A DNA stretch of 47,372 bases from UBA4719 sp038249115 (lineage in GTDB: Bacteria > Actinomycetota > Actinomycetes > Actinomycetales > Dermatophilaceae), in assembly GCA_038249115.1 (NCBI GenBank), contig JBBRWQ010000019.1, forward strand, positions 1 to 47,372, written 5' to 3'. Shown here piece by piece: positions 24,586-31,989 of the stretch (the stretch's first letter is position 1; every line of letters begins with the position of its first letter). A model generated the notes under the pieces. The model did not search any database. It was not told the DNA's origin and saw nothing but the letters and a program-made list of their open reading frames with translations. The position numbers and the translations under genes were made by a program.

Positions 24586-25395
24586 ATGACCGACGAAAGA
24601 GCGTCAACAACCACGGCGGCGGCAACGGCGGCGGCGAAAACTGCGGAGCAGGCCCTGGCCAGGCTGGCGGACCTGGCCCGGACCACCTTGCAGACTCAGG
24701 CAAGTCTGGCCAAGCAGTCGATCGACCTGGCACGCGGGACGATGTCCGGGGACCTCGACCGCACCAGCGCCGGCAAGGCCTACGTCGAGGCGGTGTCGCG
24801 CGAGGGCGCCCGATACTGGCGAACGGTGGGAGAGCTTGGCATCGACTACGCCACCGACCTCGTCGCCCTCGGCAAGAGTGTGTCCACGACCGTCCTCCGC
24901 GAGATGGCAGCAGCCGGCAGGAAGCCGGGCACTCGGCGTACGTCTGGCGCCTGGGAGGGTGCCACGGAGTCGACGCGCCACCACGTGATGCCCGAGGGGG
25001 GCGGCCCCCAGACCACGTATTCGCGGTCGAGCGATGGGCGTTCGTCAGAGGTCACCGATCACGATGCCGGCGGGCGCAGGGTCAAGGTGAGGCTTCGGGG
25101 ACCGGTCGGTGGGCGGGCTGAAGGAACAGTCACGGTCGCCAACCAGCACCCCCGCCCTCGTCGGATACTGCTCAGCGCAGGCGACCTGGTCGACTCTTCG
25201 GGTGCTCTTGTTGGCGCCGGTCTGGACGTCTCGCCGACCACGGTCACCGTGCCCAGCGGGAAGGAGCGCCCGGTTACCATCGGGATTGACCTGGACGCTG
25301 CGTCGTTCTCGGCCGGAGAGCAGTACTCCTGCGCCGTCGAGGTCAGCGGCGGTGATGAGGCCACCATCGAGGTGACCATCGACGTCAGCGCCTGA
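24586..25395 (+). CDS. Phasin-like helical protein with C-terminal Ig-like domain
   Basis: 269 residues. Residues 10-110 are amphipathic helices (EQALARLADLARTTLQTQ, SLAKQSIDLARGTMSG, ARYWRTVGELGIDYATDLVALG) resembling phasins, the proteins that coat polyester or lipid granules. A polar linker (about 112-165) leads to a beta-sandwich (about 167-268, EGTVTVANQHPRPRRILLSAG, VPSGKERPVTIGIDL) of the same kind as in the two genes upstream. No signal peptide. It lies 46 bases after the His/Cys-rich gene and closes the cluster. The phasin link is a pattern judgement; a general scaffold role is equally possible. Confidence 0.82.
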   Translation: MTDERASTTTAAATAAAKTAEQALARLADLARTTLQTQASLAKQSIDLARGTMSGDLDRTSAGKAYVEAVSREGARYWRTVGELGIDYATDLVALGKSVSTTVLREMAAAGRKPGTRRTSGAWEGATESTRHHVMPEGGGPQTTYSRSSDGRSSEVTDHDAGGRRVKVRLRGPVGGRAEGTVTVANQHPRPRRILLSAGDLVDSSGALVGAGLDVSPTTVTVPSGKERPVTIGIDLDAASFSAGEQYSCAVEVSGGDEATIEVTIDVSA

Positions 25396-25415
25396 CATCA
25401 GGTCCGCGTCCGGAC
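25391..25415. terminator. Short paired hairpins between convergent genes
   Basis: CCTGA/TCAGG (25391-25402, including the stop codon) and GTCCG/CGGAC (25402-25415, loop CGTC) sit in the 27-base gap between the plus-strand cluster and the convergent epimerase gene. Each stem is only five base pairs and there is no T-run, so termination here is a weak inference. Confidence 0.3.
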
Positions 25416-25422
25416 ATCCCGG

Positions 25423-26490
25423 TCACGACGACTGTGGCGACCGCGAAGAGGGGACGAGCGGTCGGGCTGCACGTACCTCGTGCGTCAGCCGCAGGCCTTC
25501 CCGGACGAAGAGCGGCACATGGTCACTGATCACCAGCCAGGCCAGCGACGCGGCCAGCGCCTCACGGGCAGGCCGCCACCTGTACCCGAGCGCGACAGCC
25601 CGGGCACTGGAGTACCAGTAGTACCGCCCGACCGTCATCGCCTCTTCGCGCGTCGACAGTGGAGTTCCCCCGGTCAGCTTCGCCCAGCCCTCCGCAGCGG
25701 CCGAGGCAGCCCATGCCACGGGGGCGGGGACTTCGGCATACGGGCCGGGCAGCCCCGTCAGCTCGGCGACCAGGGTGTGCAGCATCCGCCAGGTCAGATC
25801 CTCGCCTCCGAGCAGGTAGCGGTGCCCGGCCACGCCATGCTCGAGCAGCAGCAGGTGGCCACGGGCGACGTCTCTGACGTCCACGACGTTGCAGCCGCCC
25901 GGATACGTACTGCGAGTCACGTCGAGCAGGTAGCGAAGGACGATCGCATTGCTCGGCGCCAACCTGCCGAACGGGCCTCCCATGACAACGGTGGGCAGCG
26001 CGAGGACGACGGGTATGCCGTAGGCCTGCCCCGTCCTCAGGGCCACCTCCTCCTGCGCCACCTTGCTGGCGTAGTACGGAGGTGACGGTTCCTGGCCCAG
26101 GTGCGCCGATTCGTCACGAGCAGAAGGGGACCCGCTAGATCCACAGGTCACCGAGGAGGTCGTCACCACCACACGTCCGACCCCTGCAGCAGCCGCGGCC
26201 TCAACCACCGACCGTGTGCCGTCGGCATTCACGCGCTGCACCTCAGCGGAATGGTCCGCACCAAAGGCGTAGACGGCTGCGCAGTGGACCAGGCCCTCCA
26301 CCCCCTTCAGCGCCGTTCCCAACCGCTTCACGTCCTCCAGCCCTGCGCGGACCTGCCGGACGTCCAGGCCCTGAAGCTGCGCCGTCCCCGTCGTGCGCAC
26401 GATGGCGGTCACCTCATGGCCGTCGTCCAAAGCCGCCCGAACCACCTGCCCTCCCAGCAGCCCCGTGGCTCCCGTGACCGCGATCTTCAT
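25423..26490 (-). CDS. NAD-dependent epimerase/dehydratase (extended SDR)
   Basis: 355 residues. The N-terminal nucleotide motif is GATGLLGG (7-14), an acidic/Arg pattern follows, and the catalytic YxxxK appears as YYASK (Tyr139, Lys143) with the Ser of TTSSV upstream. It resembles dihydroflavonol-4-reductase-like and 3-beta-hydroxysteroid dehydrogenase-like extended SDRs, which reduce or oxidise a hydroxyl or keto group using NAD(P). The substrate is not evident. It overlaps the DUF362-START gene in an ATGA junction, so the two form an operon convergent to the 21277-25395 cluster. Confidence 0.88.
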   Translation of the reverse strand: MKIAVTGATGLLGGQVVRAALDDGHEVTAIVRTTGTAQLQGLDVRQVRAGLEDVKRLGTALKGVEGLVHCAAVYAFGADHSAEVQRVNADGTRSVVEAAAAAGVGRVVVTTSSVTCGSSGSPSARDESAHLGQEPSPPYYASKVAQEEVALRTGQAYGIPVVLALPTVVMGGPFGRLAPSNAIVLRYLLDVTRSTYPGGCNVVDVRDVARGHLLLLEHGVAGHRYLLGGEDLTWRMLHTLVAELTGLPGPYAEVPAPVAWAASAAAEGWAKLTGGTPLSTREEAMTVGRYYWYSSARAVALGYRWRPAREALAASLAWLVISDHVPLFVREGLRLTHEVRAARPLVPSSRSPQSS

Positions 26491-28451
26491 CGCGAACCCC
26501 TGAAGTGGCTGAATCCGTGCAGGTCGATGTCGTCGGGCTCTGTGCGACCATTCCCTCCGAATGGCCCTGTCCGCTCGGCAGATCGGTCATCGCACCATGA
26601 CTGCGCGACCCCCAAAAGCTGATGCAACGACTCGGTGGCCAGCGGTTCGTCACCGACCGGCGCGGGGCGCCCGATCCGGAACGAACGCCCCTCGAAGCAC
26701 GCCTCCAGGTTGTCGAACGTCGTGGTGAAGAAGCGCCGGTAAGCGTCCTCGACCAGTGGCGCCTTCAGCTCAGGCAACAGATCAAGGTCGATGCCGGACC
26801 AGGCCGGCGGCAACGTGAAGAGCTGGCGGCCTCGCACCGTGACCCGTGTGCGTCCGTCGCCGAGATCGGTGAAGGTCAAGCTTCCGTCGTCCCACGTGGC
26901 CGAATCGTTGAGGCTGTCGACGGTTCGCCACAGAAGTCGGTGCTCGGTCTCGCTGCGCTGCACGAGCTCGATCTTGCAGACGTCGATCGGCACCCCACCC
27001 CAGATGGCCAGGTAGTTCGGTTGCGGCAGATACAGATTGCGCTCGGCCTGCCGCACCACCCGCCCCTCATCGTCCACCGAGATCGGGACCCGCCGCCCGC
27101 CGAGATAGTCCGCCATGAGGCTGATGCCCGCCGCCACGTCCACCCGGGCAACGAACTCCCCGAAGTCGGCCGCCATCGCCCGTGACGTCTCGAAGACCAC
27201 TGCGCCGTCCAGCATCCTCCAACGCATCGACTCCTCGCCCGCCCCCGAACCCGGCTCCGAGTCGTCCACAATCCCCTCGAGCGACCGTTCGAAGGGGGCG
27301 AAGAATGCGGGCAGCGCGTCGTACTCGGCGGCGGCGAACGACCCCGGATCGAACCCCAACGGCACCTCGACCCGTTGGACCCGGTCCTTGCTGAACGGCA
27401 CCGACCAACCGTGAGCCTGGTCGACGACTCCGGCCACGGCAGTGAGCAAGCCAAGGAGAGCAACGTGGCCCGCCGGCTCGTCCGCAGCCGCCACCAGCGG
27501 GGTCAGAACCCCGCGTATGCCGGCCAGCACCGGATCGCCGGGAGAGGAGCCCGGGTCCGGACCCCCGATCGCTGCGTCAAGCACCCGCTCTACGGAGGGC
27601 TCTGAGCCTGCACGTCGAAAAGCGTTGATCAGCAACGGGTGTGGCCGCACCACCTCGGCGAACGGGGTGAGATCACCGGAGACACCACCCTGCGGCTCAC
27701 CGAGCACTCGCAACGCCCGTCCGACCAAGCGGGAGCCGGCTCGGTCAAGGCCCAACAACGTCGCGAGGGTGGAGTCGGCAAGCAGTGCATCGCGGGCGAT
27801 GACCAGCGAGTCGGTGTCAAGCTCGCGCAGAACGTGCCTCCCGTCGACACCGTGGCTAATCACCGTCGCATCGATGACCGCGAGCGCGGGAGGCAGGTAC
27901 ATCAACAGGTCCGTGACAACGTCTGCTGGATCGGCGCTCGCCACTGCCGGAGCAGCGCCCAGCAGCGCGGCCAGACACCCGTCATACGCGTCGGCGAGGC
28001 TGGTGACGCAACGTGCGAGGACGACGCGCACGTCAGCTTCGGCCCAGTCGGACGCCACATCCCGGCCAGCCAGCACGCTGGTGTCGGGCACGGCCGCGGG
28101 CACGGTGGAGGCGCTGAGATCCAGCACCTCGTACCGGCGCCCGCGGCGGCTGCGACCTGTCAGCCCGGCGCTGTGAGCGAGTCCTTGAACGCTTCGATGA
28201 CCCCGGTCCCGGTCGCTGGTCGAGAGCACGGCGCCCACCACCACCTCGTCACAGCCACCCTCAATGAGCAGATCGACGAGCTCCTCCAGCACCAACGCGG
28301 ACACCGGCGCCGGCTGCGAAAGCCCGGCGAGTACGGCGGCGCGGCCGCCCAGAACCGGCGCGACCGACTCCAGGGCCCGGGCAAACGCGCCTGCGGCCCT
28401 GCTGCCCCGGACCACGCGACCGGTCACGGAAGGTTCGGACGTCAGGTGCAA
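26487..28451 (-). CDS. DUF362-like domain fused to SRPBCC/START-like domain
   Basis: About 654 residues. The N-terminal 300 residues read like DUF362: LVDLLIEGGCDEVVVGAVLSTS, YEVLDLSAS, ALAVIDATVISHGVDGRHVL, DSLVIARDALLADSTLATLLG. Residues about 395-600 look like a START/polyketide-cyclase fold (VVFETSRAMAADFGEFVARVD through DGRTRVTVRGRQLF). No Cys-rich ferredoxin motif is seen. The start is unusual: GGAGG at 28459-28463 is seven bases from a TTG at 28451 but only one base from a GTG at 28457, so I prefer TTG. Together with the epimerase it may act on a lipid-like or polyketide-like molecule; this is inference. Confidence 0.75.
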   Translation of the reverse strand: MHLTSEPSVTGRVVRGSRAAGAFARALESVAPVLGGRAAVLAGLSQPAPVSALVLEELVDLLIEGGCDEVVVGAVLSTSDRDRGHRSVQGLAHSAGLTGRSRRGRRYEVLDLSASTVPAAVPDTSVLAGRDVASDWAEADVRVVLARCVTSLADAYDGCLAALLGAAPAVASADPADVVTDLLMYLPPALAVIDATVISHGVDGRHVLRELDTDSLVIARDALLADSTLATLLGLDRAGSRLVGRALRVLGEPQGGVSGDLTPFAEVVRPHPLLINAFRRAGSEPSVERVLDAAIGGPDPGSSPGDPVLAGIRGVLTPLVAAADEPAGHVALLGLLTAVAGVVDQAHGWSVPFSKDRVQRVEVPLGFDPGSFAAAEYDALPAFFAPFERSLEGIVDDSEPGSGAGEESMRWRMLDGAVVFETSRAMAADFGEFVARVDVAAGISLMADYLGGRRVPISVDDEGRVVRQAERNLYLPQPNYLAIWGGVPIDVCKIELVQRSETEHRLLWRTVDSLNDSATWDDGSLTFTDLGDGRTRVTVRGRQLFTLPPAWSGIDLDLLPELKAPLVEDAYRRFFTTTFDNLEACFEGRSFRIGRPAPVGDEPLATESLHQLLGVAQSWCDDRSAERTGPFGGNGRTEPDDIDLHGFSHFRGSR

Positions 28452-28509
28452 CGACACCCCTCCATGAAACCAGCAGGCAGGGGTTTGCGACAGAGCCCAA
28501 TCAGCCCGC

Positions 28510-28941
28510 TCAGCCCGGTGTGACGGCCGGCAGCGTATAGCTCGCGGCCAGCCGCCACGGTCGATCGGTGAGCCGCCACTCACCGCGGTCATCGTTGGTC
28601 ATCTGCTCCGGCAGAGCGTCCCAGGGAACGCTCTCGTGCTCAACCAGCCCGGTGATCTGCAGGCCCTCGGCGATGAGGGCCGTCACGGTCTCGCCCAGAC
28701 CATGGCTCCACTCGTGGGTCGTGTTGGCCGTGAAGACCACATCGGTCTCGACGCATGTACCGCCGTCGTCCCACACGGCTGGGTTCGTCTCGCTCGAAGT
28801 ACGGGAGCCGGTGACGACCAGATCGAACTGCACCACTTCGCCGATGAAGGCGGGGTCGTCGATGAACCGCTGAACGTTGTAGCCGGGCGACTTCGCGTGC
28901 GCTGGCGTCCGCTGATCCCCGTTGGCCTGGTTGACGTTCAT
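28510..28941 (-). pseudogene. Truncated SAM-dependent methyltransferase (C-terminal remnant)
   Basis: The last 85 or so residues of this frame (from NPAVWDDGGTCVETD through HEWSHGLGETVTALIAEGL to VPWDALPEQM and ending YTLPAVTPG) match the C-terminal part of actinobacterial class I methyltransferases as I know them. The N-terminal Rossmann half with its SAM-binding glycine motif is absent, and the sequence before residue 55 does not look like this family. The frame stays open upstream without a convincing start. I read it as a decayed or recombined gene; a short functional protein is possible but unlikely. Confidence 0.6.
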
Positions 28942-29065
28942 GTATTCACGCGGTGCATCTTGGCACGCAGGCTTACGCAGACTTATGGCCCCATCGAAGG
29001 GGTCCGCGAAAACAGGTGCCGCTGGGCTGCAGGGCGAACCCCGCAGCCGGATGACTCAGATCAGC

Positions 29066-29290
29066 TCAGAGCTTGTGCATCTTCGAGGTCGGCGTGGACA
29101 CTCGACGCGAGCCAGAACCGAAGTCGGCGTCGACCGCAACGGTGCCGCTGACGGAGAGGACGCGACCCAGGCCGTGACGGTCATGGGCGACGCGGTCACC
29201 CACTTGAAAAACCTCGTCCGGCGGGATCGCGTCGCGGGCGGCGTTGAAGGGACTTCCGGGCAGTCGGCGCCTGGGCGCGGGTGGGGCCAT
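29066..29290 (-). CDS. Small CarD/Tudor-like basic protein
   Basis: About 74 residues from the ATG at 29290, with AGGAGG eleven bases upstream; a GTG at 29329 would add 13 residues. The core QVGDRVAHDRHGLGRVLSVSG followed by VDADFGSGSRRV resembles a widespread small actinobacterial protein with an SH3/Tudor-like fold like the N-terminus of CarD. In such folds the GDRVxHxxxGLGRV strand pair can contact protein or nucleic acid. The ending SKMHKL is also typical. Function unknown. Confidence 0.7.
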   Translation of the reverse strand: MAPPAPRRRLPGSPFNAARDAIPPDEVFQVGDRVAHDRHGLGRVLSVSGTVAVDADFGSGSRRVSTPTSKMHKL

Positions 29291-29419
29291 ATCCTCATCA
29301 TCCTCCTGTATGGTGCCTTGCGCTGACACCGACCCTCGAACTGGCCGCTGCTGCTGCGGCTAGCAGGTGACGATTCCCTCCGCAGTGCTGGTTACGACAC
29401 CCCGCTCCATCACCTGTGA

Positions 29420-30133
29420 TCAACTCGAAACTGCCCGGCTGTCGTCCTCGATGCTGAAACCGAGCCGGCGCTCGACGACCGCCTTGGCGATGACTGCCAT
29501 CGACGCGCCGTCAGCAAAGGCATGGGCTCTCAGCAGAGCCAGAGCATCCTCAGGACCCACCCTGAGCTGGGCGCTGACCATTCCGGCCGCCTGGTGAACC
29601 TGGGCGTGCGCTGACCAAGGCCCGTTACCCATGTCTTCCTTCAGCCCCCCGTCGCGAAGCAACGCGGTCCCCAACGTGTCCGCAACGAACTGCGCCACCG
29701 CCGGGTCCTTCGCCAGCCGCCTGGCCGGAAGCTGATAGAGGGTCAGCACGCCAAGCACGTCGATACCTGGCTGGATGGGAATGGCCGAGATCGCAGCCGG
29801 CCCGACTTCGGTCCGTGCGGCTGCCGAGAAAGACGGCCAACGTCGTGACGCGCGCTCATCGAGAGCCGAGCGAACCATCCGTCCTGTGGTGTAGGCGTCA
29901 GGGCCCGGTCCTTCACCGAGGACATCCTGCAAGTCCTCCAGCCTTGCCGCGATCTCGTCCGTGGCGCAGACCGTCAGCCGCGTCGCCTCGGTGTAGCACA
30001 ACGTGACGGCCGCTCCGTCCACGCCGAGGATTGAGTTGGACGCCAAGCAAAGCCGCACCGGCAAAGGCTTGTCAGATCCTTCGCTGGCCACCACCTTGAC
30101 GAACTGTGCGAGCACGGCTGACTTGGCCGACAT
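29420..30133 (-). CDS. GAF-ANTAR transcription antitermination regulator
   Basis: 237 residues. A GAF sensor domain (about 15-160, with GVDGAAVTLCY and VLTLYQLPARRL) is followed by an ANTAR RNA-binding domain (about 170-230: QAAGMVSAQLRVGPEDALALLRAHAF and IAKAVVERRL). ANTAR proteins bind paired hairpins in leader RNAs and prevent termination. The ATG at 30133 has GGGGAGAG just upstream. The gene lies next to a broken copy of the same family (30140-30434). The ligand of the GAF domain is unknown. Confidence 0.88.
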   Translation of the reverse strand: MSAKSAVLAQFVKVVASEGSDKPLPVRLCLASNSILGVDGAAVTLCYTEATRLTVCATDEIAARLEDLQDVLGEGPGPDAYTTGRMVRSALDERASRRWPSFSAAARTEVGPAAISAIPIQPGIDVLGVLTLYQLPARRLAKDPAVAQFVADTLGTALLRDGGLKEDMGNGPWSAHAQVHQAAGMVSAQLRVGPEDALALLRAHAFADGASMAVIAKAVVERRLGFSIEDDSRAVSS

Positions 30134-30139
30134 ACGTCT

Positions 30140-30434
30140 CTCCCCTCGCGGACGAACTCTCTTGCGACATCGCGCAGACTGACGTGCGATCTCGCGGAGT
30201 ACATCTGAAGCAGTGCGAGCGCGCGCTGCTGGGAGAATCCGTAGCGATACCTCATCATCCCTTCGGCCATGCCGATGATGCTTCTGGTCGACATGGCTGT
30301 CTCGAAGGAGGTTGCACCGCCGCCAGCTTCGATCGCGTCCAGGATCTCAACCGCATACGAGCACGCCTGCTCCAGTGACTGCGCCCCGAACCCGTGGGGC
30401 TCCGCGGAATACAGGTTGAGCGCGGCGAAAGTCT
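30140..30434 (-). pseudogene. GAF-ANTAR regulator remnant
   Basis: Reading this strand gives the end of a GAF domain (AALNLYSAEPHGFGAQSLEQ) running straight into an ANTAR domain (STRSIIGMAEGMMRYRYGFS, ALALLQMYSARSHVSLRDV, REFVREGR). There is no GAF N-terminal part: upstream of about 30434 the frame loses similarity and soon meets the aminotransferase gene. Downstream the frame runs past its expected stop into the start of the intact GAF-ANTAR gene. It looks like a truncated duplicate or an older paralogue. An isolated ANTAR protein from the ATG at 30294 cannot be excluded. Confidence 0.65.
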
Positions 30435-30517
30435 GTGTCCCTGAGAGACGTGCGGCATCCTGACGATGACGAGCTCGGCAATCAGCTCCCGGGATCCGTG
30501 AAACAGGTGAACCCGTG

Positions 30518-31882
30518 TCATCGGGGTCGGCCGCGGATGAGCTCCGCGACCGCGGCCCCGAAGACGCCGTGGTGGAGGTCGACGTCCGCCGTGGTGGTGA
30601 CCGGCGACATCAGTGCCATGTTGTGGAAGGGCGTCAGCATGATGCCGCGGTTAAGCAGGTAAAGATGAATGAGATCCTCGAGCTCGGCGTCGGCGCTGGC
30701 CGCCGACTCGGTGCCGTTGCGGGGTGCAGGGCTGGCAAATCGGTATTCCGCCCGTGCGCCGAGCTGGCTCAGTGACCAGGGCAGGGCCTGCTGATCGATC
30801 ACGGACTGAACGCCGGCCGCGAAATACGTTGCGGTGTCAATCATCTGGCCAAATGCACGGTCGGTCAGGACGTGCTCGAGAGTCGCACGGGTGGCTGCGA
30901 TCGACAGCGGGTTGCCAGCCAGGGTGCCGCCGACGCCGCCCATGTCGACGAGGTCGAGGTCGGTGCGGGCCAATGCGCGGTCGGCGAGCTCGGAGCTCAG
31001 ACCATAGGCGCCCATCGGGATGCCGCCTGCGATCGACTTGCCGATGACCAGCATGTCGGGCTCCAGCCCCCACGCCTTGGTCGCTCCACCCGGCCCCGCC
31101 GAGAAAGTGTGGGTCTCGTCGTTGATGAGCAGCACGGCATACCGGCGGGTGAGCTCGCGAACGCCCTCGAGATAGCCGGGCTCCGGCAGGACGATCCCGA
31201 TGTTGGTCAGGGCCGGCTCCATGAGCACGGCCGCCACGTCACCATGTGCGAGCTGGCGTTCGAGGCCCTCGAGATCGTTGAACTCCGCGACCCGCGACGT
31301 GAGGGTGACATCGACTGGCTCGCCGACGTTGCCGGGCCGGCTCATGCCCTCGCCATCGGGACCGACGACGATCAGCGACTCGTCGACGCTGCCGTGGTAG
31401 CAGTAGCTGTTGAACAGGATCTTGGGCCGGCCGGTCAGCGCGCGTGCGAGGCGGATCGCCCAGCGGTTGGCGTCGGTCGCGGTCAGCGAGAAGCTCCAGC
31501 GCTCGAGCCCGAACCGGCGGGTCAGCTCGGCGCCGACCCACTCGGCGTCCTCGGTGGGCAGCATGGTGGTGATGCCGCCCTGGGTGCCGATGCGGTGCTG
31601 TATGGCGGCCACCGTCGCCTCGGGTGAGTGCCCCGCCATGGCGCCGGTGTCGCCCAGCGCGAAGTCGACGTACTCGAAACCGTCGATGTCCCAGACCCGG
31701 TTGCCCAGCGCGCGGTCGAGATAGACAGGGAAGCCGCCGACGGTCTTGTTCATCCAGGTCATCGGCACCTGGCCGAACAGGTGGTCGGCGCGCTCGTAGG
31801 CCGCCGCCGACAGCGGGTGCCGGGCGACGAAATCTGCACGCTCGCGGGCGTACATATCGGTCAACCTCGCGCGGTCGATCAT
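30518..31882 (-). CDS. Class III aminotransferase (glutamate-1-semialdehyde aminomutase-like)
   Basis: 454 residues with fold-type I PLP motifs: the Asp that binds the pyridine nitrogen in LLINDETHTF (Asp255), and the Schiff-base Lys282 in VIGKSIAGGIPMGAYG. The phosphate-binding loop reads TATDANR rather than the usual SGTEA, which marks a subgroup of class III transaminases distinct from HemL. It should move an amino group between an amino acid and a keto or aldehyde acceptor; the substrate is unknown. AAGGAG lies eight bases before the ATG. A 107-base gap upstream may hold its promoter. Confidence 0.88.
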   Translation of the reverse strand: MIDRARLTDMYARERADFVARHPLSAAAYERADHLFGQVPMTWMNKTVGGFPVYLDRALGNRVWDIDGFEYVDFALGDTGAMAGHSPEATVAAIQHRIGTQGGITTMLPTEDAEWVGAELTRRFGLERWSFSLTATDANRWAIRLARALTGRPKILFNSYCYHGSVDESLIVVGPDGEGMSRPGNVGEPVDVTLTSRVAEFNDLEGLERQLAHGDVAAVLMEPALTNIGIVLPEPGYLEGVRELTRRYAVLLINDETHTFSAGPGGATKAWGLEPDMLVIGKSIAGGIPMGAYGLSSELADRALARTDLDLVDMGGVGGTLAGNPLSIAATRATLEHVLTDRAFGQMIDTATYFAAGVQSVIDQQALPWSLSQLGARAEYRFASPAPRNGTESAASADAELEDLIHLYLLNRGIMLTPFHNMALMSPVTTTADVDLHHGVFGAAVAELIRGRPR

Positions 31883-31989
31883 GACGGGGGCTCCTTCAGA
31901 TGCAGGGGGTTTCGAACCTACTTCACCACGCGAACCTGCACGAGGCTCGAAGTGGTCCCGGGTCCCCGTCCGATAGCGCCTCAGCGCGG

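Noticed and set aside
29364..29416. CAGGTGA/TCACCTG seven-base inverted arms
   Set aside because: The arms are separated by 39 bases and no gene context supports a function.
31900..31925. T-arm-like GGTTTCGAACC
   Set aside because: No acceptor, D or anticodon arm can be built around it, so it is not a tRNA.
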